This document shows, one piece after another, positions 13,590-21,128 of a DNA stretch of 22,246 nt (its first letter is position 1; every line of letters begins with the position of its first letter). A model generated the notes under the pieces. That model was not told where the DNA came from. It searched no databases and saw nothing but the letters and a program-made list of their open reading frames with translations. Origin of the DNA: an uncultured Lachnospiraceae bacterium (GTDB taxonomy: Bacteria > Bacillota > Clostridia > Lachnospirales > Lachnospiraceae); contig CAJTYJ010000054.1 of the NCBI GenBank assembly GCA_910583895.1, positions 1 through 22,246 on the forward strand, written 5' to 3'. The translations under genes were made by a program, and so were the position numbers.

Positions 13590-13606
13590 CATGTATCCTC
13601 CGCCGT

Positions 13607-14362
13607 CTACCTGTGAAGGGTCAGAAGCTCCGGTTCCCCGTCCGTGATCAGAATCGTGTTCTCATAGTGGGCGGATGGCTTGTGATCCTTGGTGATCACA
13701 GTCCATTTGTCCTCCATCCAGACGACCTCCCAGGTTCCCAGATTGATCATCGGCTCCACCGCCAGTGTCATGCCGGGAATCAGTTTCATCCCTTTTTTCT
13801 TCTGCCGGAAATTGGGGACCTGGGGGTCTTCATGAAGCTTGGTCCCAATGCCGTGCCCCACCAGATCCTGTACGATCCCATAACCAAAACCGCTGACATA
13901 ATCGTCAATGGCATTGGAAATATCATACAGATGATTCCCTGGCCTGGCCATCTTAATCCCCTCAAAAAAGCTCTGCTTTGTCACATCCAGAAGTTTTTGC
14001 ACCTCCTGACTTACCTCCCCCACCTTGTGGGTTCTGGCCGCGTCTGAATGGTAGCCCTTGTAAATCAGTCCTGCATCCAGGCTGACAATATCCCCTTCCT
14101 TCAGGATGTGATCCCTTCTGGGAATTCCGTGCACCACTTCCTCATTGACAGACACACAGATCGCAGCGGGAAAACCGCCGTAATTCAGAAAATTGGGCAC
14201 ACAGCCCAGCTTCCGGATCATCCGGTCGCCGCACTCGTTGATCTCCATGGTGGAAACTCCCGGCTTTATGATACGCCCCATCTCATCATGTACGATCTCC
14301 AGCAGGCGTCCCGCCTCTCGCATCAATTCGATCTCTCTTGCAGATTTAATCGTGACTGCCAT
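13607..14362 (-). CDS. map: Methionine aminopeptidase, type I
   Basis: This 251-residue enzyme removes the initiator methionine from nascent proteins. All five metal ligands are present: D96 (SLDAGLIY), D107 (YHSDAART), H170 (VGHGIG), E203 (AVEPMI) and E234 (HYENT), as is the substrate-side H78 (VVHGIP). The length matches type Ia enzymes without the N-terminal zinc-finger extension. The ribosome-binding site (GGGAG, 8 nt from the ATG) overlaps the last adk codons, and only 3 nt separate the two genes. The adk-map-infA arrangement is conserved in Firmicutes. Confidence 0.97.
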   Translation of the reverse strand: MAVTIKSAREIELMREAGRLLEIVHDEMGRIIKPGVSTMEINECGDRMIRKLGCVPNFLNYGGFPAAICVSVNEEVVHGIPRRDHILKEGDIVSLDAGLIYKGYHSDAARTHKVGEVSQEVQKLLDVTKQSFFEGIKMARPGNHLYDISNAIDDYVSGFGYGIVQDLVGHGIGTKLHEDPQVPNFRQKKKGMKLIPGMTLAVEPMINLGTWEVVWMEDKWTVITKDHKPSAHYENTILITDGEPELLTLHR

Positions 14363-14365
14363 CTT

Positions 14366-15010
14366 TTATGCTCCCAGAATCTTCACGATGGCCTGGAATA
14401 CCGCTTCCATATCCATAGTTCCGTCCACATCCTTTAAGATGCCTTTTTTGCTGTAATACGCAATCAGCGGCTGTGTCTGTTCGTGGTAGACGCCCAGACG
14501 CTTCTGCACGGTCTCCGGCTTATCGTCATCTCTCAAAATCAGCTCCTTGCCGCAGGTATCACAGATCCCCTCTGTCTTCGTCGGCGCATAGGCAAGATGA
14601 TACGTTGCCCCACAGCCCACACACGCTCTTCGCCCGCCCATGCGGTTTACGATATTTTCATCCGGAACTTCCACATTGATGGCAAAGTCCACGGACTCTC
14701 CCAGCTCAGCCAGTGCCTTGTCAAGACTCTCCGCCTGAGGAATCGTCCTTGGAAATCCATCCAGGATATATCCTCTCTCACAGTCTTTTTGCTGTACCCG
14801 GTCCACCACCAGGTCACACACAAGCTCATCCGGAACCAACAGCCCCTGATCCATGTAAGTCTTCGCCTTTTTGCCAAGTTCTGTCCCATTTTTGATGTTT
14901 GCGCGGAAAATGTCTCCGGTGGAAATATGAGGAATCTCATATTTCCCGGCAATCTTCTTTGCCTGGGTACCTTTTCCTGCTCCCGGAGCTCCTAACATAA
15001 TAATCTTCAT
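14366..15010 (-). CDS. adk: Adenylate kinase (zinc lid form)
   Basis: The 214-residue enzyme catalyses ATP + AMP to 2 ADP. The P-loop GAPGAGKGT is at 7-15, the AMP-binding block at HISTGDIFRANI and the NMP region at GYILDGFPRTIPQAE. The lid carries four cysteines, C130/C133 and C150/C153, binding a structural zinc as in Gram-positive enzymes. The frame is open 47 codons further upstream, but that stretch passes through a terminator hairpin and resembles no kinase. GGAG sits 9 nt before the ATG at 15010, so I chose 15010. A terminator-like hairpin separates it from secY, suggesting reduced or separately controlled expression. Confidence 0.96.
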   Translation of the reverse strand: MKIIMLGAPGAGKGTQAKKIAGKYEIPHISTGDIFRANIKNGTELGKKAKTYMDQGLLVPDELVCDLVVDRVQQKDCERGYILDGFPRTIPQAESLDKALAELGESVDFAINVEVPDENIVNRMGGRRACVGCGATYHLAYAPTKTEGICDTCGKELILRDDDKPETVQKRLGVYHEQTQPLIAYYSKKGILKDVDGTMDMEAVFQAIVKILGA

Positions 15011-15059
15011 AATAGTATTCTCCATATTTTCCCAAACTATGCATAATATGTATATTTTT

Positions 15060-15106
15060 AAAAAAGCCTGTAGGAAAGCACCACAAGGGCACTTTTCGTA
15101 CAGGCT
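15060..15106 (-). terminator. Terminator or attenuator between secY and adk
   Basis: On the minus strand AGCCTGTA (15106-15099) pairs perfectly with TACAGGCT (15072-15065). Inside, AAAGTGCC can pair with GGTGCTTT (two G-T pairs). Six T residues follow immediately (15065-15060). It lies between secY and adk, where most Firmicutes have none. No strong promoter is visible between it and adk. Confidence 0.75.
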
Positions 15107-15164
15107 TGGCACTGCCGCGAAAAAATTTGCCGCCGACAACTTTTTACGCATACCGGACAGTCTG

Positions 15165-16481
15165 TTAATCGTTCAGAAAACCTTTATAGTAACGCACCAG
15201 CATCTGAGATTCAATCTGCTTTAAGGTCTCTAGAACAACACCCACGATAATGATAATCGATGTTCCTCCAAAAGATACATTGGCTCCGAAGAAACCATTG
15301 AACACAATCGGAATCACACACACGATAATCAGACCTACTGCTCCGATAAATACAATGTAATTCAGGATTTTGCTGAGGTATTCCGTCGTCGGCTTGCCCG
15401 GCCGGATTCCAGGGATAAAACCGCCCTGGCGTTTCATATTGTTGGATATTTCAATCGGATTAAAGGTAATGGACGTGTAGAAGTAAGCAAAAAACACCAC
15501 CAACACGATATATACCAGAAGACCGATGGAATAAACCGGCTGACTGGGATTGCACCAGCTTGACTGGTTTAAGCCAGTCAGAATCTTGGCTCCGATCCCG
15601 GTGCCGCCTGTCTTGCCCAGAAGGGATGCAATCACTCCTGGAAAGCTCATCAAAGAAGAGGCAAAAATAACCGGAATCACGCCCGCTGTGTTCACTTTCA
15701 GCGGAATGTTGGTCGATTGTCCGCCCACCATCTTGCGCCCCTGCATCTTCTTTGCGTACTGCACCGGAATCCGGCGCTCCCCGCCCTGAAGGAAGATGAC
15801 AAACACAACGGTCACCAGAACCACAGCGATGATAATCACTGCCGCCAGCACACCGTTTAGGATCGTCTTTCCTTTGATGAACTGGTCATACAGCTGAATA
15901 AAATCGTCCGGGATTCTGGACACAATATTGATCAAGAGCACGATGGAGATCCCGTTCCCCACGCCGTGCTCCGTAATCTCTTCACCAATCCACATCAGGA
16001 ATGCACTTCCGGCAGTCATGGCTGCCACCACTACGATCATGTTCGGAACCGTCGCAGACTGCAGAAGCCCTCTTCCGCCGAAACCAATGGTCATGGCTGT
16101 ACCCTCGATCAGGGCCAGCACCACCGTCAGATAACGGGAAAAGGTCTGAATCTTTTTTCTTCCGTCCTCTCCATCCTTCTGCATTTCTTCTAATTTCGGA
16201 ATTGCGATCGTCAAGAGCTGCATAATGATGGAAGATGTGATGTAAGGCGTAATACCAAGTGCAAACAGTGACATGCTGGTAAAGGAACCTCCGGTGAACG
16301 CATCAAAGAAATTGAATGCGTCACCGGTCTGTGCTGCGAACCACTGAGCAAAATAATCTCTGTTCACTCCGGGGATCGGCAGCTGGGACCCAAACCTTAC
16401 GACCACGAGCATTAAAAATGTGAAGATCAGTTTTTTGCGAATGTCTTCAATTTTAAACGCGTTTCGTAATGTTTTGAACAT
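15165..16481 (-). CDS. secY: Preprotein translocase subunit SecY
   Basis: This 438-residue channel subunit of the Sec translocon moves proteins across or into the membrane. It has the ten hydrophobic segments expected of SecY. Family signatures include FGSQLPIPGV after the first helix, the plug-region sequence DAFTGGSFTSMSLFALGITP, then QGGERRIPVQYAKK, and GGFIPGIRPGKPT in the cytoplasmic loop that docks ribosome and SecA. The ATG overlaps the rplO stop by one base (TAATG), giving coupled translation. Its position after rplO in the spc cluster is standard. A terminator-like hairpin follows it. Confidence 0.97.
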   Translation of the reverse strand: MFKTLRNAFKIEDIRKKLIFTFLMLVVVRFGSQLPIPGVNRDYFAQWFAAQTGDAFNFFDAFTGGSFTSMSLFALGITPYITSSIIMQLLTIAIPKLEEMQKDGEDGRKKIQTFSRYLTVVLALIEGTAMTIGFGGRGLLQSATVPNMIVVVAAMTAGSAFLMWIGEEITEHGVGNGISIVLLINIVSRIPDDFIQLYDQFIKGKTILNGVLAAVIIIAVVLVTVVFVIFLQGGERRIPVQYAKKMQGRKMVGGQSTNIPLKVNTAGVIPVIFASSLMSFPGVIASLLGKTGGTGIGAKILTGLNQSSWCNPSQPVYSIGLLVYIVLVVFFAYFYTSITFNPIEISNNMKRQGGFIPGIRPGKPTTEYLSKILNYIVFIGAVGLIIVCVIPIVFNGFFGANVSFGGTSIIIIVGVVLETLKQIESQMLVRYYKGFLND

Positions 16482-16921
16482 TAGATCACCTCGGCTTTTC
16501 CACCAAGAGCTTCAATTTTGGCAGCCGCACCTGCTGAAAATGCATTTGCCTGAACTGTAAGTTTCTTGGTTAATTCTCCATTTCCAAGAATCTTGACACC
16601 GTCTCTTGGATTCTTTACGATTCCTTCGGCGATCAGCGTCTCCACAGAAACTACACTGTCGTTGTCGAATCTTTCCAGCGCGCTTACGTTAATACCGACG
16701 ATCTCTTTCGTATTGCGGTTCGTAAAGCCTCTCTTGGGGATTCTTCTGTATAACGGCATCTGGCCGCCTTCAAAGCCCGGTCTTGTCGCTCCGCTGCGGG
16801 CTTTCTGACCCTTATGGCCCTTGCCGGCTGTCTTACCGTTTCCTGAACCATGTCCGCGGCCTCTTCTGAAGTTATCGCTCTTCTTGGAGCCTTCCGCATA
16901 CGTCAAATTCGATAAGTCCAT
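16481..16921 (-). CDS. rplO: 50S ribosomal protein L15
   Basis: The 146-residue uL15 has the glycine- and arginine-rich N-terminal extension (RRGRGHGSGNGKTAGKGHKG) that penetrates 23S rRNA. It then has FEGGQMPLYRRIPKRGF and a C-terminal domain ending GGKAEVI. It is a late assembly protein of the 50S. The start has GGAGG 7 nt upstream. Its stop codon shares one base with the secY start (TAATG), so SecY synthesis is tied to L15 synthesis. Confidence 0.97.
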   Translation of the reverse strand: MDLSNLTYAEGSKKSDNFRRGRGHGSGNGKTAGKGHKGQKARSGATRPGFEGGQMPLYRRIPKRGFTNRNTKEIVGINVSALERFDNDSVVSVETLIAEGIVKNPRDGVKILGNGELTKKLTVQANAFSAGAAAKIEALGGKAEVI

Positions 16922-16941
16922 AGTGACACCTCCTTAACTGA

Positions 16942-17124
16942 TTAGATTTCTTCCACTTTCACCAAATGTCTTACGTGCCAGATCATGCCGCGAACTGCCT
17001 CATTATCCGGCTTCTCAACCGTTTTGTTGAGCTTTCTAAGACCGAGGGCTTCCACGGTGGCTTTCTGCTTCGGAACTGCTCCGATCGGAGATTTTACTAA
17101 TGTGATTTTTAATTTCTCTGCCAT
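16942..17124 (-). CDS. rpmD: 50S ribosomal protein L30
   Basis: The protein has 60 residues: MAEKLKITLVKSPIGAVPKQ, followed by the family region VEALGLRKLNKTVEKPDN and ending IWHVRHLVKVEEI. This is the usual bacterial uL30 size. An ATG two codons earlier (17130) lies 1 nt from GGAG, too close to be used, while the ATG at 17124 is 7 nt from it, so I chose 17124. Its position between rpsE and rplO is standard for the spc cluster. Confidence 0.95.
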   Translation of the reverse strand: MAEKLKITLVKSPIGAVPKQKATVEALGLRKLNKTVEKPDNEAVRGMIWHVRHLVKVEEI

Positions 17125-17139
17125 GTTCATTCTCCTTTC

Positions 17140-17649
17140 TTATGCCATGATTTCGTCTACAGATTTCCCGCGCTTCTTCGCAACATCCTCCGGAGAAGTC
17201 ACTTTTGATAATCCCTCGATGGTTGCCAGCACCACATTCTGCTTGTTGTTAGAACCAAGGGATTTTGTACGGATATTTTTCACGCCTGCCAGCTCTGCCA
17301 CCACACGTGCCGGACCACCCGCGATGATACCGGTACCTTCCGGGGATCTCTTAAGCAGTACGGAAGAACTTCCGTATTTGCCCAGATTGTCATGGGGGAT
17401 ACTGTTGTTGTCATCCAGCGCGATCGTTACCAGTTTCTTCACAGCATCTTCTTTTCCCTTGCGGATTGCTTCCGGAATTTCAGTGGCTTTTCCAAGACCA
17501 GCGCCCACGTGACCATTACCGTCACCTACGACTACCAGAGCTGTGAAACGCATGCTGCGGCCGCCTTTGACGGTCTTGCTTACACGCTTAATTGATACTA
17601 CTTTTTCAGTTAATTCCAACTGACTTGCATCAATGATCTCATGTCTCAT
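17140..17649 (-). CDS. rpsE: 30S ribosomal protein S5
   Basis: The 169-residue uS5 has the double-stranded RNA-binding fold in its N-terminal half (VSIKRVSKTVKGGRSMRFTA, then VVVGDGNGHVGAGLGKA). The C-terminal domain contains GTGIIAGGPARVVAELAGV. S5 lines the mRNA entry tunnel and affects decoding accuracy; the spectinomycin-site loop corresponds to the KGGRS region. A purine-rich GGAGGAGGA lies upstream of the ATG. The gene lies 18 nt after rplR, in the normal order. Confidence 0.97.
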   Translation of the reverse strand: MRHEIIDASQLELTEKVVSIKRVSKTVKGGRSMRFTALVVVGDGNGHVGAGLGKATEIPEAIRKGKEDAVKKLVTIALDDNNSIPHDNLGKYGSSSVLLKRSPEGTGIIAGGPARVVAELAGVKNIRTKSLGSNNKQNVVLATIEGLSKVTSPEDVAKKRGKSVDEIMA

Positions 17650-17667
17650 TGTCTCTTTCCTCCTCCT

Positions 17668-18036
17668 CTAAAATTCCAGTCCGGCCTCGCGTGCCGCATC
17701 TGCAAGTGCCGCAACTTTGCCCTGATAGATAAAGCCGCCGCGGTCAAACACAACCACTTTAATGCCTTTTTCCAGTGCTCTCTGTGCGATCACTTTGCCA
17801 AGGTATGCTGCCGCATCGACGTTGTTGGTCTTCTCAAGCTCTGCTTTTACTTCCTTCTGTACCGTAGAAGCGGATACCAGAGTGTTTCCCACGGTATCGT
17901 CAATGATCTGCGCATACATATGATTATTGCTTCTGAACACTGCCAGACGCGGTCTGTCTGCTGTACCGCTGATGTGATGACGCAATCTGTAGTGTTTTTT
18001 AGCGCGTACTTCGCTTCTTGATTTCTTACTGACCAT
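17668..18036 (-). CDS. rplR: 50S ribosomal protein L18
   Basis: The 122-residue uL18 binds 5S rRNA with L5 in the central protuberance. The basic N-terminus (MVSKKSRSEVRAKKHYRLRH) is followed by GTADRPRLAVFRSNNHMYAQ and IDDTVGNTLVSAST. The C-terminus has VVFDRGGFIYQGKVAALADA. The length is as expected. It begins 17 nt after rplF and is followed by rpsE, the usual spc order. Confidence 0.97.
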   Translation of the reverse strand: MVSKKSRSEVRAKKHYRLRHHISGTADRPRLAVFRSNNHMYAQIIDDTVGNTLVSASTVQKEVKAELEKTNNVDAAAYLGKVIAQRALEKGIKVVVFDRGGFIYQGKVAALADAAREAGLEF

Positions 18037-18053
18037 CTTTACACTCTCCTTAT

Positions 18054-18593
18054 TTATTTCTTACCAGTCTTACCAACTTTACGTCTGATGACTTCGGTCT
18101 CATACTTGATACCTTTGCCCTTATACGGCTCCGGTCTTCTCTTGTCACGAATCTCAGCCGCGTACTGTCCGACTTTTTCCTTGTCAATTCCCTTAACGGT
18201 AATCTTGTTGCCTTCCACAACTGCTTCCACGCCTTCCGGATCTTCCATCTCTACGGGATGGGAGTAGCCAAGGCTCAGAGTCAGCTTTTTGCCGGATTTT
18301 GCACAGCGGTAGCCGACACCATTTACCTCCAGAACTTTTGTGAAGCCTTCGTGAACGCCTGTTACCATGTTGGAAACCAGAGTTCTTGTCAGACCGTGTA
18401 AAGATTTCATTTTTTTCAGATCACTGGGTCTTGTTACAACCACATGACCGTCTTCTACTTTGATTGTCATCTCAATGGGAAGTACTCTCTCCAGTGTTCC
18501 CTTCGGACCTTTTACGGTCACTTTATTTCCCTCAGCAACTGTCACGGTGACTCCTTCCGGGATAGCTACTGGTAATCTTCCGATACGGGACAT
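18054..18593 (-). CDS. rplF: 50S ribosomal protein L6
   Basis: The 179-residue uL6 is built of two related halves. It starts MSRIGRLPVAIPEGVTVTVA and carries the C-terminal signature RRPEPYKGKGIKY. It binds 23S rRNA near the sarcin-ricin loop and the factor-binding site. AAGGAGG lies 10 nt before the ATG. A 144-nt gap with strong hairpins precedes it, longer than usual between rpsH and rplF, which may uncouple its translation from S8. Confidence 0.97.
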   Translation of the reverse strand: MSRIGRLPVAIPEGVTVTVAEGNKVTVKGPKGTLERVLPIEMTIKVEDGHVVVTRPSDLKKMKSLHGLTRTLVSNMVTGVHEGFTKVLEVNGVGYRCAKSGKKLTLSLGYSHPVEMEDPEGVEAVVEGNKITVKGIDKEKVGQYAAEIRDKRRPEPYKGKGIKYETEVIRRKVGKTGKK

Positions 18594-18623
18594 AATCTAA
18601 AATCCTCCTTACTTAGATTTTCG

Positions 18624-18645
18624 GAAGGGACGTCTGCGTCCCTTC
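18624..18645. other. Perfect 9-bp hairpin ahead of rplF
   Basis: GAAGGGACG (18624-18632) and CGTCCCTTC (18637-18645) form a perfect stem with a 4-nt loop. On the minus (coding) strand CGAAAATC follows and no T run, so it is not a normal terminator for the operon. On the plus strand TGTTTTC follows, so it could stop antisense transcription. It ends about 30 nt before the rplF start. Confidence 0.55.
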
Positions 18646-18737
18646 TGTTTTCAGTATGATAGTATGTTCGCTCCACCAGGTCCGCGCTGCGCACTTACCA
18701 AGGGTCGCGAACGACCTCGCACTAAGCTGCTTTCGGT
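18646..18737 (-). repeat. Possible palindromic intergenic repeat between rpsH and rplF
   Basis: This 92-nt stretch contains GGTCG-TTCG-CGACC (18716-18703), a 5-bp hairpin with a 4-nt loop. It is flanked by two imperfect direct repeats sharing AGTGCG (18727-18717 and 18699-18689), then GGACCTGGTGGAGCGAACA. The G/C-rich, symmetric composition differs from the neighbouring genes and looks like a small repetitive element of the kind scattered in Lachnospiraceae intergenic regions. I cannot count copies outside this window. Confidence 0.35.
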
Positions 18738-19139
18738 CTACCAAACGAAAGCAAGAACTTCGCCGCCTACCTTCAGCTCTCTCGCCTTCTTGTCGGTCAT
18801 AACGCCCTTGTTCGTGGATACGATGGCGATGCCAAGTCCGCCAAGTACCCGCGGCATATCATCCTTGCCGGCGTACACGCGCAGACCCGGCTTGGAGATT
18901 CTCTTGATGCCCGCGATAATCTTCTCGTTTTTGTCTTTTCCATATTTCAAGGTGATACGGATGTCTTTGAAGTTTCCGTTATCCACCAGATCATACTTTG
19001 CAACATAGCCTTCATCGACCAGGATATCTGCAATCGCCAGTTTCATCCTGGATGCCGGAACATCCACGGTATCGTGCTTCGCAGTGTTTGCATTACGGAT
19101 TCTTGTGAGCATATCCGCGATTGGATCGTTCGTTGTCAT
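18738..19139 (-). CDS. rpsH: 30S ribosomal protein S8
   Basis: The 133-residue uS8 is the standard length. MTTNDPIADMLTRIRNANTA opens the protein, and the C-terminal RNA-binding signature VSTNKGVMTDKKARELKVGG precedes the terminal LAFVW. S8 binds helix 21 of 16S rRNA early in 30S assembly. In enterobacteria it represses the spc operon at rplE, but no such site is evident here. It follows rpsN by 24 nt, with GGAGG upstream of the ATG. Confidence 0.97.
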   Translation of the reverse strand: MTTNDPIADMLTRIRNANTAKHDTVDVPASRMKLAIADILVDEGYVAKYDLVDNGNFKDIRITLKYGKDKNEKIIAGIKRISKPGLRVYAGKDDMPRVLGGLGIAIVSTNKGVMTDKKARELKVGGEVLAFVW

Positions 19140-19163
19140 ATTACCTGCCTCCTTTACTTTTTC

Positions 19164-19349
19164 CTACCAGCTTGCTTTCTTCACACCCGGAATCTGGCCT
19201 GCATACGCCAGCTCACGGAAGCAAATTCTGCAGATTCCGTATTTTCTCAGGTAAGCATGTGGACGACCACAGATTCTGCAGCGGCTGTATTCTCTGGTGG
19301 AGAATTTCTGTTTGCGCTGCTGTTTGATTTTCATTGATGTCTTAGCCAT
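19164..19349 (-). CDS. rpsN: 30S ribosomal protein S14, zinc-binding type Z
   Basis: The 61-residue short form of uS14 has two CxxC pairs, C24/C27 (YSRCRICGRP) and C40/C43 (YGICRICF), which bind structural zinc. The end reads QIPGVKKASW as in Gram-positive type Z proteins. S14 is a late 30S head protein. GGAGG lies 7 nt before the ATG, and the gene is only 11 nt after rplE. A zinc-free paralogue, if the organism has one, is not in this window. Confidence 0.97.
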   Translation of the reverse strand: MAKTSMKIKQQRKQKFSTREYSRCRICGRPHAYLRKYGICRICFRELAYAGQIPGVKKASW

Positions 19350-19360
19350 GAAATTCCCTC

Positions 19361-19900
19361 CTATCTTGCAAATGGCATATTGAATAAGCTCAACAGATAA
19401 CGTGCTTCCTCATCTGTCTTGGCGGTAGTTACGAAGATGATATCCATACCTCTTACCTTGTCCACCTTGTCATATTCAATCTCCGGGAAAATCAACTGCT
19501 CTTTGATACCCAGCGCATAATTTCCTCTGCCGTCAAAGGCATTGGGGTTCACACCGCGGAAGTCACGCACACGGGGCAGTGCCAGATTTACCAGACGGTC
19601 AACGAACTCATACATCTTTTCTCCGCGCAGGGTTACTTTACAGCCGATGGCCATACCCTCACGGATCTTGAAGTTTGCGACAGAATTCTTTGCTTTTGTC
19701 ACAACCACTTTCTGTCCTGCGATGATCTCCAGATCTTTGACCGCAGAATCCAGAATCTTTGCATTCTCCTTTGCCTCACCAACGCCCATGTTGATCACAA
19801 CCTTGTTGAGCTTTGGCACTTGCATCGGATTTTTATAGCCAAATTTTTTCATCATGGCATCCATGATCTCGTTTTTATACTGTTCACTGAGTCTACTCAA
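19361..19900 (-). CDS. rplE: 50S ribosomal protein L5
   Basis: The 179-residue uL5 is the standard size. The family signature PKLNKVVINMGVGEA lies near residue 30, and the later block RVRDFRGVNPNAFDGRGNYA is strongly conserved. L5 binds 5S rRNA and contacts P-site tRNA in the central protuberance. It follows rplX by 26 nt and is followed closely by rpsN, the usual order. Confidence 0.97.
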   Translation of the reverse strand: MSRLSEQYKNEIMDAMMKKFGYKNPMQVPKLNKVVINMGVGEAKENAKILDSAVKDLEIIAGQKVVVTKAKNSVANFKIREGMAIGCKVTLRGEKMYEFVDRLVNLALPRVRDFRGVNPNAFDGRGNYALGIKEQLIFPEIEYDKVDKVRGMDIIFVTTAKTDEEARYLLSLFNMPFAR

Positions 19901-19926
19901 CTTCTTACGCCCTCCTCTCTTCCATA

Positions 19927-20238
19927 CTAATCAATCACTTTGCCGGTTGCCTTCGCAACACGGACCTTTTTGTCTCCATCCATCTTGTAACCGATTCTGG
20001 AGACTTTTCCGTCACTGACATACATAACGTTGGAAGCGTTGATCGGACCTTCCTGATGAATGATTCCGCCCTGCTGATTCGCCATGGACGGTTTGGTATG
20101 CTTGGTAATCATGTTCACACCTTCCACAAGGACGGTGTTATTCTTATGGTTCACCGCGATGACCTTGCCTTCGCTGCCTTTGTCAGTACCGGCAATGACT
20201 CTGACGGTGTCGCCTTTTTTAATTTTCATTGTAGACAT
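19927..20238 (-). CDS. rplX: 50S ribosomal protein L24
   Basis: The 103-residue uL24 has a clear KOW motif (KKGDTVRVIAGTDKGSEGKV). The following segment NTVLVEGVNMITKHTKP is conserved, as is the GGIIHQEGPINASNVM block. It is one of the assembly-initiating proteins of the 50S. GGAGG lies 10 nt before the first ATG. A second ATG three codons in would be 19 nt away, so I kept the first. It follows rplN by 14 nt. Confidence 0.96.
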   Translation of the reverse strand: MSTMKIKKGDTVRVIAGTDKGSEGKVIAVNHKNNTVLVEGVNMITKHTKPSMANQQGGIIHQEGPINASNVMYVSDGKVSRIGYKMDGDKKVRVAKATGKVID

Positions 20239-20252
20239 ATTTCCGATACCTC

Positions 20253-20621
20253 CTATAATACTTCCGGAGCCAGAGATACGATCTTCATGAACTGTTTCTC
20301 ACGAAGCTCTCTTGCTACCGGCCCAAAGATACGGGTTCCTCTCGGATTCTTATCCTCTTTGATGATCACAGCTGCATTCTCATCGAAACGGATATAAGAA
20401 CCATCTCTGCGGCGCGCACCTTTTACGGTACGTACCACAACTGCTTTTACTACATCACCTTTTTTGACAACACCGCCTGGCGTTGCATCTTTTACCGTAG
20501 CAACGATCACATCGCCGATGTTTGCATATCTTCTGGTGGAGCCGCCCATCACGCGGATGCAGAGCAGTTCTTTTGCACCGGTGTTATCAGCAACTCTAAG
20601 TCTACTTTCCTGCTGTACCAT
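20253..20621 (-). CDS. rplN: 50S ribosomal protein L14
   Basis: The 122-residue uL14 is exactly the usual length. It opens MVQQESRLRVADNTGAKELL and carries GDVVKAVVVRTVKGARRRDG and FDENAAVIIKEDKNPRGTRI, the family signature region. L14 lies at the 30S-50S interface and is the docking site of the RsfS silencing factor. GGAGG is 8 nt before the ATG. It follows rpsQ by 12 nt. Confidence 0.98.
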   Translation of the reverse strand: MVQQESRLRVADNTGAKELLCIRVMGGSTRRYANIGDVIVATVKDATPGGVVKKGDVVKAVVVRTVKGARRRDGSYIRFDENAAVIIKEDKNPRGTRIFGPVARELREKQFMKIVSLAPEVL

Positions 20622-20633
20622 TCTTGCATCCTC

Positions 20634-20888
20634 CTATTTGGCTTTCTCAATAATGCTGACCAGTCTCCATCTCTTGTCCTTGGACAGGGGTCTGGTCTCC
20701 ATGACTTTTACGGTGTCACCGATTCCGCACTCGTTATTCTCATCGTGTGCCTTTAATTTATAAGTTTTCTTAACGATCTTTCCGTAGAGGGGATGTTTTA
20801 CATGGTTTTCTACGGCAACCACAATGGTCTTATCCATCTTATCGCTGACAACTTTGCCAACACGGGTTTTTCTCAGATTTCTTTCCAC
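20634..20888 (-). CDS. rpsQ: 30S ribosomal protein S17
   Basis: The 84-residue uS17 has an OB fold: LRKTRVGKVVSDKMDKTIVV, then HPLYGKIVKKTYKLKAHDEN and GDTVKVMETRPLSKDKRWRL, the family signature. It binds 16S rRNA in the 30S body. The start codon is GTG with GGAG 10 nt upstream, and no in-frame ATG is nearby. It follows rpmC by 39 nt. Confidence 0.97.
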   Translation of the reverse strand: MERNLRKTRVGKVVSDKMDKTIVVAVENHVKHPLYGKIVKKTYKLKAHDENNECGIGDTVKVMETRPLSKDKRWRLVSIIEKAK

Positions 20889-20927
20889 GATTCTTTGTCT
20901 CCTTTCTCAAACTGATATTACAGAATC

Positions 20928-21128
20928 TTACGCGTTCTTCATGGCCATAACAGTCTGAATCCGGGCGATGTTCCTGCGAACTTCTTTGATTCTCGCAGTG
21001 TTATCCAACTGATTGGTCGCGTTCTGGAATCTCAGATTGAAAAGTTCCTTCTTAGCAGCTACTAATTCGGTATTTAATTCAGAAGCTGATTTTGCCTTTA
21101 AATCTTCTACATACTTATTAATTTTCAC
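20928..21128 (-). CDS. rpmC: 50S ribosomal protein L29
   Basis: The protein has about 66 residues forming the usual helical hairpin: VEDLKAKSASELNTELVAAK, then LFNLRFQNATNQLDNTARIK and VRRNIARIQTV. L29 lies at the polypeptide exit next to L23. Two in-frame GTGs exist. The one at 21128 lies after AAGGCGGTGA at good spacing and gives the expected MKINKYVEDL start. The one at 21137 has no ribosome-binding site. With that start the gene overlaps the end of rplP by 11 nt, and the rplP 3' end supplies its ribosome-binding site. Confidence 0.93.
   Translation of the reverse strand: MKINKYVEDLKAKSASELNTELVAAKKELFNLRFQNATNQLDNTARIKEVRRNIARIQTVMAMKNA

Noticed and set aside
15011..15151. A 47-codon N-terminal extension of adenylate kinase
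   Set aside because: It runs through the terminator hairpin at 15060-15106, resembles no adenylate kinase, and the ATG at 15010 has a proper ribosome-binding site and the canonical MKIIMLGAPGAGKGT start.
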